A DNA stretch of 64,000 nucleotides from Bacillota bacterium (GCA_023392595.1 JAEVYU010000008.1:1-64000), one strand, 5' to 3'. Counted from the first letter of the stretch, positions 24,801 to 33,192 are shown. The notes: a model not told the origin generated them from the letters alone. Program-made: numbers and translations.

Positions 24801-25090
24801 TCAAAGATAATATAAACGTAAGAATACCCATAATCCGAAAAAGCCCGGATGTCTTTGACCTTGGGGGCGCCCAAAAGGGCGGAGACAATCGGATAGGTCA
24901 CTTGATCTTCTATAATTTGGGGCGGCCGGTCCCAACGGGCATAGACGATCACTTGGGTATCCGTCAAGTCCGGAATAGCATCCAGCGGAATCTGATTCAT
25001 AGCCCACATCGCCCAGAAAATGGCCCCAGCAATCCCTATAAAGACAAAGGTCCTGTTTCTTGCGCACCAATCAATAATCCGTTCTATCAT
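21836..25090 (-). CDS. cusA: CusA/CzcA-family heavy-metal RND efflux pump
   Basis: A 1084-residue inner-membrane proton antiporter, full length for the family. Twelve membrane helices and two large periplasmic domains are apparent. GGIAIAIGAMVDASIVMIEN in helix 4 is close to the monovalent-metal (Cu/Ag) type rather than the Czc type. GRMDMLTTGVRTPVGIKIYG carries the Met-containing periplasmic segment of CusA-like pumps. An insertion RWYSFLPGFMQGPFRIFWPD lies in the porter domain. It lies 26 bp after cusB and overlaps the next gene by 4 bp. A working pump needs the cusB and cusC products, both present. Confidence 0.93.
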   Translation of the reverse strand: MIERIIDWCARNRTFVFIGIAGAIFWAMWAMNQIPLDAIPDLTDTQVIVYARWDRPPQIIEDQVTYPIVSALLGAPKVKDIRAFSDYGYSYVYIIFDDGTDVYWARSRVLEYLSKVNSQLPSDVKVELGPDATGLGWVYQYALVDKSGKNSLADLRKFQDWHLKYALQSVKGVAEVASIGGFVNQYQITLNPNALAVYQLSISEVVKAIREANQEAGARLLDISGREYMVTVRGYIKGKDDIGEVVLKSMNGFPVKVKDVASVSFGPDMRRGLADFNGQGEAVGGIIIMRYGENAMNVITGVKEKLKDVKLPEGVEIVPVYDRSDLIKRSIDTLSKKLVEEMVVVALVILIFLMHIPSAMVPIITLPIAVLLSFIPMKYLGLTSNIMSLGGIAIAIGAMVDASIVMIENGHKHLNLWQLRGGKEDYREVLIESIKEVGRPSFFSLIVIGVSFLPIFTLEGVEGRLFRPLAFTKNFAMFFGAVLAITLVPAIQVLLIRVKKFQIQPHWLGNAVNKILVGQIHSEEKHPISKALFKVYGPVIDFVLKYPKRIIVIAAMAFFLSMPMFFFIGSEFMPPLNEGSILYMPTTLPGISVTEAGKLLQVQDKIIKSFPEVETVFGKAGRAETSTDSAPFSMMETTIVLKPEEEWPVQKRWYSFLPGFMQGPFRIFWPDQVSKDELVSRIDKALSIPGQVNMWSQPIKGRMDMLTTGVRTPVGIKIYGDDIAEIEKIGKQIEEHVPMVKGTRSVYAERTAGGYFVDINLKRDEIARYGLSVSEVQMNLMYAVGGENFTQTIEGRERFPVNVRYPRELRDTVEKIQHVYITAMDGVQVPLAQLADISLTSGPGMIRDENGRLAGYVFVDSGDRDIGSYVKDLKETIRKNVKLPVGYTIVYSGQYESMERVKQRMMVILPLTMLVIFLLIYFNTRSYVKTAIILLAVPFSLIGVVWTLFLLNYNLSIGVWCGIIALLGVDAETGVFMLLYLDLAFDSLVKGGKMNTLADLKEAIHEGAVKRIRPKMMTVAVMFMGLLPIMWAGASETGADVMKRIAAPMVGGILVSFLMELAVYPAIYLLWRKRTLQKMKGDFQ

Positions 25091-25116
25091 CTACTGTGTC
25101 CTTTCCTTTCGATGGA

Positions 25117-26205
25117 TTACATCTTCATACCGCCCATGTTGTCGGTTGCCGATTTTAATTGACTTTCCGAATCAATGAAGAAATTTGCCGCGCTGACGAC
25201 CTTTTCTCCGGCTTTCACTCCGGAAATAACTTCATAAAATCCTTCCGCCCGCCGCCCGACGAGGAGCTCCCGCGGTTCAAAGTAACCATTTCCCGTATGG
25301 ACAAAGGCGATTTGTCGCCCGCCGCTATCAATGACAGCTTCTTCCGGTAATGCCAGCACCGTCCCGATAGGCACCTCAATTTCCGCATTGACAAAACCTT
25401 GATGGGATAGTCGACCATCACTATTCTCCGCCAAAATACGCGTCCGGACACTTTGATTCCCCGGATCAACCACTGTATCGAGTGAGTCGACAACTCCATA
25501 AAAATTTCTTCCGGGTAATTGGGGACTGGAAAGTCGGACTCGTTGTCCCCGCTGAATGTAGGGTAGATCGTTGGGATAGATTTGAGCATAAACCCATGTC
25601 CGGGTTGAATTTGTTCCTTCAATCAGTGAATCATCGGGTTTCCCCCGCTCCGCCAACGCTTTAATTTGAGCATCGCTATATCCGGCAATGATTAATTTTT
25701 TTCTAGCCGCATCCAGTATCACCAGGGCGGTTCGCCGGCTTTCGTCGCCGTCCGTCAAACTTCGATAATATTGATAAGCGCTTATATACTCCTGCTGGGA
25801 AGAGTATAGATCCGTATCATGAGAAATAACGCCGTAGGCCCGAATGAGCCGCTTCAGGGTGCGTTTGCCTGCAATCTCCGTTTTCACGCCGATCAGTTGC
25901 TGCTTTCTAGCGTCAAGCTGAACCTTGCTGTATCCGGCGAGTTTAGAGTCCCCTTGCCCCATATCCATAGAGTTCATGGAACCCATGGAGTCCATAGATT
26001 CCGGATCCATTTTCATGGGTTCGTTTGACGAATTACTACTCATCTCAATTTCACTCATGGAGTCCGCTCCCTTGCCCATATCCATCTGGCTCATGGAATC
26101 GTCCCCCACTGGTTTGGCTGATTTCATTTGGTGATAAACTGTGATTCCTCCAAGCGACAGACCCATCAATACTACTAACCCCATCCCAACCCATTTCAAT
26201 TTCAT
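25117..26205 (-). CDS. cusB: Periplasmic adaptor of the Cus efflux system
   Basis: A 362-residue membrane-fusion protein. The N-terminal helix (KWVGMGLVVLMGLSLGGITV) is an anchor or signal. Residues about 30-75 are Met-rich (SMDSMGSMNSMDMGQGDS), and the C-terminus is DNMGGMKM. The alpha-hairpin, lipoyl and beta-barrel parts follow (LYSSQQEYISAYQYYRSL; VDSLDTVVDPGNQSVRTRIL). I set the start at the ATG 26203-26205, which overlaps the cusC stop and has GGGGGGAG five bases before it, rather than five codons upstream. Met clusters indicate Cu(I)/Ag(I) handling. Confidence 0.9.
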   Translation of the reverse strand: MKLKWVGMGLVVLMGLSLGGITVYHQMKSAKPVGDDSMSQMDMGKGADSMSEIEMSSNSSNEPMKMDPESMDSMGSMNSMDMGQGDSKLAGYSKVQLDARKQQLIGVKTEIAGKRTLKRLIRAYGVISHDTDLYSSQQEYISAYQYYRSLTDGDESRRTALVILDAARKKLIIAGYSDAQIKALAERGKPDDSLIEGTNSTRTWVYAQIYPNDLPYIQRGQRVRLSSPQLPGRNFYGVVDSLDTVVDPGNQSVRTRILAENSDGRLSHQGFVNAEIEVPIGTVLALPEEAVIDSGGRQIAFVHTGNGYFEPRELLVGRRAEGFYEVISGVKAGEKVVSAANFFIDSESQLKSATDNMGGMKM

Positions 26206-27509
26206 AAGTTCTCCCCCCATTGCAAAGCTTCCGCCGTGAAATAATCGAGATAAACCCGTTGTTCCATTAAAAGCTGTTTGGTTTTTTCCAGAGCCAAAGA
26301 TGAATCATAGAAGGTTTGGAATGAATCGATCAATTCACTAAAACCAATCCGGTTCACCTGGTAATCCTTTAACGCCACTTCAAATGCTTGTTCTGAAGTT
26401 CTTTGAATTGTGGATTGATACAAAATGAATGTTTCATTGGCTTTCTTCAGTGCCGTATATCGGGATTGAACTTCACTGGTAACCTTGTTTTCCGTTTCTT
26501 CCCGCTCCCGGGTTGCCCCTTCGCTCATCAAACCTGCAGCCTTCGCTAAAGGAATTTGCTTGGACGAAAAAAACAGGGGTAATGGAACTGAAATTCCCAG
26601 GGTGTAAGTTTTATCCCCACCGGCCATAAAGTCGAGGGCTCCTTTGATCGTGAAGTCCGGGGCGAACTCTAATTTCATCTGCTCTCTCTCAGCCTTGGCG
26701 CTGCGTTCCATGGCTTCTCTCATCCGTATTTCCGGGAAATTGGCCAGAGCCACGGTCAGGATTTCTTTTTCCGAGGGGATTTGGGTCAGCGGAGAGAGGG
26801 TATAAGAAAAAGTAGTCTCCGGAAGAATGGTCCCTCCCAACATAGCGGAAAGTTCAGCTATCATTCGGGCCCGTTCGGCTTCCATCCCCAGAACTTCCGT
26901 TTGCACTATGGCTTTCATATTGTTGGTCCTGATATATTCCGATAAAGTGGCTTTACCACCGCTATATTGAGCCGCAATAACCGCCCCCATGGCCTCCAGT
27001 TGTTTCTGTTTCCGTTTTTCGATGGTGAGGCTTACATCGATGGATGCAATACCGTAATACATTAAAGACACATCTTTTTTTACACCCAACCGTTTCAGCG
27101 CATAGCTTTCATTGGCGACTTCAGCATCTGCCTGTTGCCGTTTGGAGGCGGCATTCAATTTGCCGGGAAAAGGAACCATTTGACTCAAGGCCACCTCTGT
27201 TCCTTGGGTTGATGAATCCATCACCGAGCCGAGCGGGTTGTTCATCGATTCCACCATCAACTCCGGATCAGGAAAGACAGATACGGTCCGGATTTTGATT
27301 ATAGCCGAGTCAGCAGTTTTTTTTGCGGCAATAATTCCCGGATTGTTTGAAAGTGCAATCGATATCAGGGAATTTAAATTTTTCCCCGATGGGGATGAAT
27401 TCGAATCGGCAAATGCGGATGTCCCGGCGAATAAAAACAACATTCCCAATCCAAAAGCAGCGATACTCTGAATCTTTCTCAGAAATAACGTTGAATTTCG
27501 CGGATTCAT
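26202..27509 (-). CDS. cusC: TolC-like outer-membrane channel of the Cus system
   Basis: A 435-residue outer-membrane factor, first gene of the operon. After the signal (cleavage near TSAFA-DS) the sequence shows the long alpha-helical repeats of OEP proteins: SLISIALSNNPGIIAAKKTA, and in the second half FPEIRMREAMERSAKAEREQ. It lacks an N-terminal lipobox Cys, unlike E. coli CusC. It gives the pump an exit through the outer membrane, which supports a diderm host. A promoter with two direct repeats stands 120 bp upstream. Confidence 0.9.
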   Translation of the reverse strand: MNPRNSTLFLRKIQSIAAFGLGMLFLFAGTSAFADSNSSPSGKNLNSLISIALSNNPGIIAAKKTADSAIIKIRTVSVFPDPELMVESMNNPLGSVMDSSTQGTEVALSQMVPFPGKLNAASKRQQADAEVANESYALKRLGVKKDVSLMYYGIASIDVSLTIEKRKQKQLEAMGAVIAAQYSGGKATLSEYIRTNNMKAIVQTEVLGMEAERARMIAELSAMLGGTILPETTFSYTLSPLTQIPSEKEILTVALANFPEIRMREAMERSAKAEREQMKLEFAPDFTIKGALDFMAGGDKTYTLGISVPLPLFFSSKQIPLAKAAGLMSEGATREREETENKVTSEVQSRYTALKKANETFILYQSTIQRTSEQAFEVALKDYQVNRIGFSELIDSFQTFYDSSLALEKTKQLLMEQRVYLDYFTAEALQWGENL

Positions 27510-27630
27510 TCTATGGACGCTCCTTTCATTTTCAATTAAAAAAGCTCTTTAATTTAACAAATAGGTTTACTAATGTTTCGTGATAGCCACAGACTAAAGA
27601 ATCATTGGGCCAATTGAATTTCATAGTCGA

Positions 27631-27686
27631 ATTATACGAGTTTAACCTTAACCTAAGCTGAGAGAAACCTTAAAATACCCTGAGAG
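27631..27686 (-). promoter_or_regulatory. cus promoter with tandem response-regulator sites
   Basis: On the minus strand the -10 box TATAAT is at 27636-27631. Upstream are two 21-bp direct repeats: 27644-27664 (plus strand AACCTTAACCTAAGCTGAGA) and 27666-27686 (AACCTTAAAATACCCTGAGA). They are spaced 22 bp apart, two turns of DNA, as for OmpR-family dimers bound head to tail. The nearer repeat covers the place of the -35 box, which has no good match, so activation by the neighbouring regulator is likely. Confidence 0.75.
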
Positions 27687-27734
27687 TTCTTATCAATGTT
27701 TCATCTGGAAACCAACCCCAACTTACCGCCGAAT

Positions 27735-29123
27735 CTATCGGTTTACAACAGGGATGGTTACAGATACCGACAAACCCCGCGGTTTCTTATTGTTCAAACT
27801 GATATTGCCGCCGTGATAACTAAGAATTGATTTTACGATTGCCAATCCCAGACCTGTTCCAGTTACTTGGGACCTGACATTGGTAGCCCGGTAAAAACGG
27901 TTAAAAACTAACTCGATTTCATTTTCGGGTATGCCGGGACCATCATCACTCATTTCCAACCAGGCCAACTTCCCCTGTTGGAAAGCCTTGATATGAATTT
28001 GACCGCCCTCCGGTGAATATTTGATTGCATTATCCAATAAGATTACGATGACCTCATGAAATCTTCCCGAATCGCCATTTATCCAAATCGGGCCGGGTGT
28101 TTCCAAAACAATTGTTTTGTGAAGGATTTCTTGTCGTAATTGGTAACTTTGTGAAACCTCATGAACAACTTGACAAAAATCTAATTTTTCCAGTATCAAT
28201 GAACCCGCGGCTTCAGCCCTGGTAAGCATCAATAATTCGTTCACGAGTCTAGTCATCCGATTGGCTTCGGAAATCGTATCTTCAAGGGCGGCCAGCCTTT
28301 CATTTTCCCGTGCCTTAACAGCCCGCTTCATAAATTCCAAATTTGTTCGAATGGAAGTCAAAGGCGTTCTTAGTTCGTGGGAGGCATCCGCCAAAAATTT
28401 TTTCTGGGCTGTATAAGACATCTCCAGTGAAAGGAGCATTCGATTTAAGGCGCCCGACAATTCACCGAATTCATCTTTTTCACTGAAACTGTTAATTCTC
28501 CGACTCAGTTCCCCAGATATCGCTATATTCAAAGCATCCTTCGTCATCGTTTTTACCGGATTCAAGGTTCTTCCCACAAACGCCCATGAAATAATCGCGC
28601 AAGCAATAACGGCAATAATCCAGGTAATGCTTAAGGTGACGGTAAGTTCGGACAAGGTTTCCTTTACATGCATTAACGACCTGCCCAAAACTAAAATTTT
28701 TTGGTTTCGGATGGGTTTGTAATAAATCCGATACGGCTGGGAATCTAAACTAATCATAGCATACGAATCCCGTGTTATTGGCGCATGAAACTTTAGGAAA
28801 TTTTGTAATTGGCTAAGACTTCTTTTGGATAAAATCGGATATTCGGAATCTATTTTTTTATCGAGGGGAATCACCAAGGAAAATGAATCGAGCAGATTTG
28901 CATGAAATGAACTCCGGGAGGAGCTTGAAGGATTATGTTGATCAGCAGGGGAGATTTCTCGATCGATAAATTCATTGGAATGGCTGGCCCAAGACTCTAG
29001 AGAGCCGTCTACTTCTGCATAAAGATGATATTGGAAGGCCATAAACAAACCCATGATGAAAACCAATAAAAATCCGGCCAATATGATCGTATGCCAAACA
29101 ACTAAATGTTTTCGAATATTCAT
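27735..29123 (-). CDS. CusS-like sensor histidine kinase
   Basis: A 462-residue membrane kinase. Helices at about 9-31 and 162-184 flank an extracytoplasmic sensor of 130 residues. HAMP (185-238) leads to HisKA with His249 in ADASHELRTPLTSIRT. The ATPase domain has DNAIKYSPEGG, DDGPGIPENE, FYRATNV and GTGLGLAIVKSI. The sensor has few Met or His residues, so direct metal binding is not obvious. It overlaps its response regulator by 4 bp and sits upstream of cusCBA on the same strand. Confidence 0.93.
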   Translation of the reverse strand: MNIRKHLVVWHTIILAGFLLVFIMGLFMAFQYHLYAEVDGSLESWASHSNEFIDREISPADQHNPSSSSRSSFHANLLDSFSLVIPLDKKIDSEYPILSKRSLSQLQNFLKFHAPITRDSYAMISLDSQPYRIYYKPIRNQKILVLGRSLMHVKETLSELTVTLSITWIIAVIACAIISWAFVGRTLNPVKTMTKDALNIAISGELSRRINSFSEKDEFGELSGALNRMLLSLEMSYTAQKKFLADASHELRTPLTSIRTNLEFMKRAVKARENERLAALEDTISEANRMTRLVNELLMLTRAEAAGSLILEKLDFCQVVHEVSQSYQLRQEILHKTIVLETPGPIWINGDSGRFHEVIVILLDNAIKYSPEGGQIHIKAFQQGKLAWLEMSDDGPGIPENEIELVFNRFYRATNVRSQVTGTGLGLAIVKSILSYHGGNISLNNKKPRGLSVSVTIPVVNR

Positions 29124-29845
29124 CGTTTTACTTTATCCTCATAGGATGCGTCTTGCCGGTAGCGCCGGCAATCCAGGATGTATCCCATCCCCCGGACCGT
29201 ATGGATGAGACGGTCCCCGCCTTCCCGCTCCAATTTCATCCGTAAATAAGAAATATATACTTCGACAATATTGAAATCACCCCCGAAGTCATACCCCCAC
29301 ACCCAATCAAGGATCGCCTCCTTGGAAAGTACTTGCCGGGGGTTTGACATCAGGTAGAAAAGAAGTTGATATTCGGTGGCCGAGAGTTGAATAAGACTTC
29401 CATTTCGGATAGCCGTCATATTCTTGGTATTTAGAACCAAGTCCTCAAAATTCAACGTATCCAGCGATTTTTGAGTATGAATGTTATTACGCCTCAGCAA
29501 TACCCGGATCCTGGCAATCAGCTCTTCAAAAGCAAACGGTTTGACGAGGTAATCATCGCCTCCATTTTCCAAACCCAGTACGCGGTCACCGACTTCGTCC
29601 CGAGCTGAAAGGAAAAGAACCGGAATCGCCGACTTTTTTTTGATAGTCTGACAAATATCAATTCCGGATATATCGGGCATCATTACATCCAAGATAATGA
29701 GATCGGGCTTTGTCGACTCAAATAATGCAACTCCCTCCTGACCGTTATTGGCAACCTCTACCTGAAAATTTTCATAGGTCAAAACTCGCTTTAAAGAACT
29801 GGCAATCATTTGATCATCATCGATGACTAAAATTTTTGGATTCAT
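29120..29845 (-). CDS. CusR-like response regulator (OmpR family)
   Basis: A 241-residue regulator. Acidic residues DDD at 9-11, Asp53 (ILDVMMPD) as phosphoacceptor, and the LVKPFAFEEL switch region make up the receiver. The C-terminal winged helix contains NIVEVYISYLRMKLEREG and VRGMGYILD. It overlaps the kinase gene with ATGA. The direct repeats upstream of cusC are its likely targets. Confidence 0.94.
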   Translation of the reverse strand: MNPKILVIDDDQMIASSLKRVLTYENFQVEVANNGQEGVALFESTKPDLIILDVMMPDISGIDICQTIKKKSAIPVLFLSARDEVGDRVLGLENGGDDYLVKPFAFEELIARIRVLLRRNNIHTQKSLDTLNFEDLVLNTKNMTAIRNGSLIQLSATEYQLLFYLMSNPRQVLSKEAILDWVWGYDFGGDFNIVEVYISYLRMKLEREGGDRLIHTVRGMGYILDCRRYRQDASYEDKVKR

Positions 29846-29996
29846 TTCAATCTCCCCGTTCAGTTTTAAAGTACTTATAAAATTTGCTCTTACTACAGCA
29901 CCTTCATTTGAGTCTAGCCTTAATTGACGCAGTTAGAGGGTAACTTTCTCGTAATTCATTATATCTACCCGATGTGAAGATTTTAAGGAGATCAAA

Positions 29997-30098
29997 ATGC
30001 ACAAATACGGAAGGGGCCACCCCCCTTTTTGGTGTGACCCAATGGCTGAATTATCGTGGTTGGTGCAATCATGGCTCAGGAGGGGCAGGAGGACATAA
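29997..30098 (+). CDS. Possible 33-residue small protein
   Basis: TTAAGGAGATCAAA precedes an ATG with ideal spacing, and 33 codons follow (MHKYGRGHPPFWCDPMAEL then a Trp- and Arg-rich end). The stop codon leads straight into a hairpin. It is divergent from the response regulator gene at 29120-29845. There is no recognised family and no clear promoter, so it is only a candidate. Its Trp, Arg and Gly content is unusual for a random frame. Confidence 0.35.
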   Translation: MHKYGRGHPPFWCDPMAELSWLVQSWLRRGRRT

Positions 30099-30128
30099 AA
30101 AAAATGACCCCGGATAAAAACGGTCATC
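30093..30128. terminator. Terminator-like hairpin
   Basis: ATGACC (30104-30109) and GGTCAT (30122-30127) pair. On the minus strand TTTTTTTTATG follows, a good T-tract. No gene upstream on that strand is visible before ilvN, so it may serve a short transcript, or work on the plus strand for the 33-codon frame. Confidence 0.5.
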
Positions 30129-30173
30129 CATTATTTATCATGTTAATCCCGGGAATACGCCCTTGAAGTTCTT

Positions 30174-30231
30174 TCTCTGTGTCTCCGTGTCTCTGTGGCC
30201 AAAAAGCATTTAGGCCACAGAGGCACAGAGA
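30174..30231. repeat. CTCTGTG palindromic element
   Basis: Left arm CTCTGTG-TCTC-CGTG-TCTCTGTGGCC (30176-30200) pairs with GGCCACAGAGGCACAGAGA (30213-30231), a hairpin of about 19 bp. Such tracts are a known type of dispersed intergenic palindrome. The 41271-41395 element is built in the same manner from CACGAAG units. Confidence 0.6.
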
Positions 30232-30380
30232 TAAAACCTATTTTTATCCTTTCACGTGCCCCGGCGGGCCGGGGTGGACGACTCTGTGGCAAATTGGGAC
30301 CAGGATTTCACGGATTGATCGCCATTTTCACAGCGCCGGATTTAACGAATTTCCCCTGAATTTCATTCATCCGAAATTAC

Positions 30381-30840
30381 TATGATTTTTTTCTTTCATA
30401 ATTGATCCTTTTTTTACGAAAAGGATCCTTTTATTTCGAAAAAACCCTTTTTCCCATTCATTCAATCGTTTGAATGACGGAAAGGATCAATTTTGTCGTC
30501 CGGAGGACCGAGGGGGTCACCCAAAGGATCATTTCCGTAACCGAATCGATCCCTTCTTCCCATAAAAAGTCCTTTCAGTCGTCCAAAAGATCGATCCGAC
30601 TCCAAAAAAGAGGCTTTTCCCCCTCCGAGCGGTCCCTTTTTCTCCAAAAAGGATCCTTTCCGTGACAAAAATGATCCTTTCTCCCGTTGAAAGAATCCTT
30701 TCCGTCGCCAAAATGATTTTTTCCGTAACGGAAAGGATCGCTTGACTCATTCAAGGGATGCTTTCCAGGGTAAAAATGATTTTTTCTGTGATTGAAAGGA
30801 CCGATCCGCTCACCCAAACCACCTTTCCCTGACCCGCAAG
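30381..30840. repeat. Degenerate 21-bp tandem repeat array, about 20 units
   Basis: Units of 20-22 bp follow one another with consensus near GGATCCTTTCCGTNNCNAAAA, best preserved between 30650 and 30830 (GGATCCTTTCCGTGACAAAA, GATCCTTTCTCCCGTTGAAA, GAATCCTTTCCGTCGCCAAA). One or two units are longer. Both strands have long open frames as a by-product of the 21-bp period (7-residue repeats such as GKDSFNG), but there is no ribosome-binding site and I do not read a gene. The period equals two helical turns. Confidence 0.75.
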
Positions 30841-30859
30841 TTGGACGAATACCCTTAAA

Positions 30860-30920
30860 AAACGCAAGATACAACAAGGGAGTGTCCTTACCACTTAAAA
30901 AGTAGTTTTGCGACACTCCC
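30860..30920 (-). terminator. Terminator of the ilvBN operon
   Basis: GGGAGTGTC (30878-30886) pairs with GACACTCCC (30912-30920), 9 bp, with a 25-nt loop. On the minus strand TTGTTGTATC and then a T-run (GCGTTTTTTAAG) follow. Confidence 0.65.
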
Positions 30921-30962
30921 TCCATGAATGCTTTGTAAAAAACTATATCCCCCTCTGATCTT

Positions 30963-31457
30963 TTATTTATCCCCTTTTTTGGGTGTGCGTAACATGGCGA
31001 TTTGTCCGGTGCGGACAATTTCACGGATTCCATAAGGCCGTAACAGGGCAATCAAAGCCTCTATCTTTTCAATTCCGCCGGTAATCTCGATCACAACCGC
31101 CCGGCTGCTGACATCCACAACCTTAGCCCGGAATATATCGACGATCTGCAATATTTCAGCCCGGTTCTGGGACCCGGCGTTGACTTTAATCAAGGCCAAT
31201 TCCCGTTCCACCGCTTCCTTGACCGGGATATCGTTTACCTTGACGACATCGACCAGTTTATACAGCTGCTTCTCAATTTGTTCGACAACCTGGTCTTCCG
31301 CGGTATCGACCACGATAATCATTCGCGACTGTTGCGGCTCTTCGGAATGTCCCACGGCGATACTTTCGATATTATAACCCCGGCGGCTGAAAAGGCCGGC
31401 CACTCTGGCCATCACCCCGGAACGATCCATTACCAAGGCAGATATAATATGACGCAT
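30963..31457 (-). CDS. ilvN: Acetolactate synthase small (regulatory) subunit
   Basis: A 164-residue ACT-domain protein. ISALVMDRSGVMARVAGLFS and GYNIESIAVG are the ACT motif that binds valine for feedback control. The second half matches the IlvN/IlvH C-terminal domain, slightly longer at the end (RTPKKGDK). It begins at the last base of the ilvB stop codon, so the pair is translationally coupled and forms the holoenzyme. Confidence 0.96.
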   Translation of the reverse strand: MRHIISALVMDRSGVMARVAGLFSRRGYNIESIAVGHSEEPQQSRMIIVVDTAEDQVVEQIEKQLYKLVDVVKVNDIPVKEAVERELALIKVNAGSQNRAEILQIVDIFRAKVVDVSSRAVVIEITGGIEKIEALIALLRPYGIREIVRTGQIAMLRTPKKGDK

Positions 31458-33124
31458 CAGCTATTCACCCCCATCATTTTGTTAATGGAGCCCCCGGCCG
31501 GGACCATCGGCAATACATTTTCTTCCCGATCCACCTGGCAATCGATGATGACCGGCCCGGGAGTTGCAAATCCTTCGGTTAAAACATCCTTTAAATCTTT
31601 GCTTTCTGTGACGCGAAATCCTTTGGCGCCATAAGCCTCGGCTATTTTCACAAAATCGGGATTGGATTCAAGGACCGTTGCGGAGTACCGTTTATGAAAG
31701 AAAAACTCCTGCCACTGGCGAACCATCCCTAAATAAAAGTTATTCAAAATAACGACCTTCACCGGAATCTGGTGAGCCACGGCGGTGCCCAACTCCTGAA
31801 TATTCATTTGAAAACTGCCGTCACCCGCGATATCAATCACCAGCCGGTCCGGGTTTCCGATCTGCGCTCCGATGGCCGCGGGGAAACCAAACCCCATGGT
31901 GCCTAAGCCCCCGGAAGTAATGAAAGAACGGGGCCTGGTAAATTGATAGTAATGGGCGGCCCACATCTGGTGCTGGCCGACCTCCGTGCAAATAATGGCT
32001 TCCCCCTTGGTGATTTTACTAATTTCTTCAATGACTTCCTGGGGTTTTAACCCCTTGGGCTCATATTGCAGCGGGTAATCTTTTCGCCAGCCGGAAATGC
32101 GTTCAAGCCACTCCGGATGACGGGTCTCCGAACACCGCTCCAGCAACATTTCCAAGACCAATTTCACATCCCCCACGATGGGAATGGCGCAGCCGATATT
32201 TTTGCCGATCTCCGCCGGATCAATATCAATATGAATAATTTGAGCTTGAGGCGCAAAAGTCTCCAGGTTTCCGGTAACCCGGTCGTCAAAACGGGCCCCG
32301 ATGGCAAAAAGCAGGTCGCATTCACTCACCGCAAAGTTGGCGGCGGCCGTACCATGCATGCCTAACATCCCCAGATTTAAGCGGTGGATACTTGGGAAAG
32401 CGCTCATCCCCATTAAAGTGGTTGTAACCGGCGCTTCCAAAAGTTCCGCTATTTTTAGCAACTCCTGATGGGCTCCGGCGCTAACCGCGCCGCCTCCAAC
32501 ATATAACAAAGGCCTTTTGGCATTTTGAAGCGCTTCCGTTGCGTCCTTCACTTGCCTGGCATTCCCGATATAGTTCGGCTTATATCCCGGCAAATCGATT
32601 GTCTCCGGATATTCCGGATTTTCTTTCAAGACTTGCAAATCTTTGGGCAAATCTATCAAAACCGGTCCGGGACGTCCAGTCCGGGCAATATGAAAAGCTT
32701 CTTTCACAATTCTCGGTAAATCTTTGATATCCCGAACCAAATAATTGTGTTTGGTAATCGGAAGCGTGATACCGGTAATATCGGCCTCTTGAAAGGAATC
32801 CCCACCGATCAGGGAAGTCGGCACCTGGCCTGTGATGGCGACCATCGGCACTGAATCCATATAGGCATTGGCAATTCCGGTCACCAGATTCGTCGCTCCC
32901 GGTCCCGATGTGGCCAGGCATACTCCGACTTTTCCGGTGCTTCGGGCATAACCGTCTGCCGCATGGGCGGCGCCCTGTTCATGGCGTACCAGTATGTTCC
33001 GAATTTTAGAATCATACAACGCATCATAAAGGGGTATCACCTGTCCGCCCGGATAACCAAAGATAACATCGACACCCTCTCTTTGTAAACACTCCAACAG
33101 GATTTCCGCTCCCGATATTTTCAT
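31457..33124 (-). CDS. ilvB: Acetolactate synthase large subunit
   Basis: A 555-residue TPP enzyme for the first common step of valine, leucine and isoleucine synthesis. Glu49 (RHEQGAAHAADGYAR) activates the cofactor. The TPP/Mg motif GDGSFQMNIQELGTA ends in NN after 28 residues, and the FAD-binding middle domain is present. Length is normal. A consensus promoter with an operator-like palindrome across the -10 box precedes it. Confidence 0.97.
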   Translation of the reverse strand: MKISGAEILLECLQREGVDVIFGYPGGQVIPLYDALYDSKIRNILVRHEQGAAHAADGYARSTGKVGVCLATSGPGATNLVTGIANAYMDSVPMVAITGQVPTSLIGGDSFQEADITGITLPITKHNYLVRDIKDLPRIVKEAFHIARTGRPGPVLIDLPKDLQVLKENPEYPETIDLPGYKPNYIGNARQVKDATEALQNAKRPLLYVGGGAVSAGAHQELLKIAELLEAPVTTTLMGMSAFPSIHRLNLGMLGMHGTAAANFAVSECDLLFAIGARFDDRVTGNLETFAPQAQIIHIDIDPAEIGKNIGCAIPIVGDVKLVLEMLLERCSETRHPEWLERISGWRKDYPLQYEPKGLKPQEVIEEISKITKGEAIICTEVGQHQMWAAHYYQFTRPRSFITSGGLGTMGFGFPAAIGAQIGNPDRLVIDIAGDGSFQMNIQELGTAVAHQIPVKVVILNNFYLGMVRQWQEFFFHKRYSATVLESNPDFVKIAEAYGAKGFRVTESKDLKDVLTEGFATPGPVIIDCQVDREENVLPMVPAGGSINKMMGVNS

Positions 33125-33163
33125 TTTTCATCCTCCGGATTCCAAATTGAATATTTATATTCT

Positions 33164-33192
33164 ATAATAATGCCAGACATATTAATTGTCAA
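33164..33192 (-). promoter_or_regulatory. Promoter of ilvBN with operator-like palindrome
   Basis: On the minus strand TTGACA (33192-33187), 17 bp, TATTAT (33169-33164). The plus-strand 15-mer AATGCCAGACATATT (33169-33183) fills the spacer and differs at two positions from AATGTCTGACATATT upstream of ilvD (35177-35191). Confidence 0.8.

Noticed and set aside
30381..30840. CRISPR array or a repeat-protein gene
   Set aside because: The 21-bp units are directly adjacent and degenerate, without spacers. The open frames on both strands follow from the 21-bp period and have no ribosome-binding site; one also runs into ilvN in another frame.
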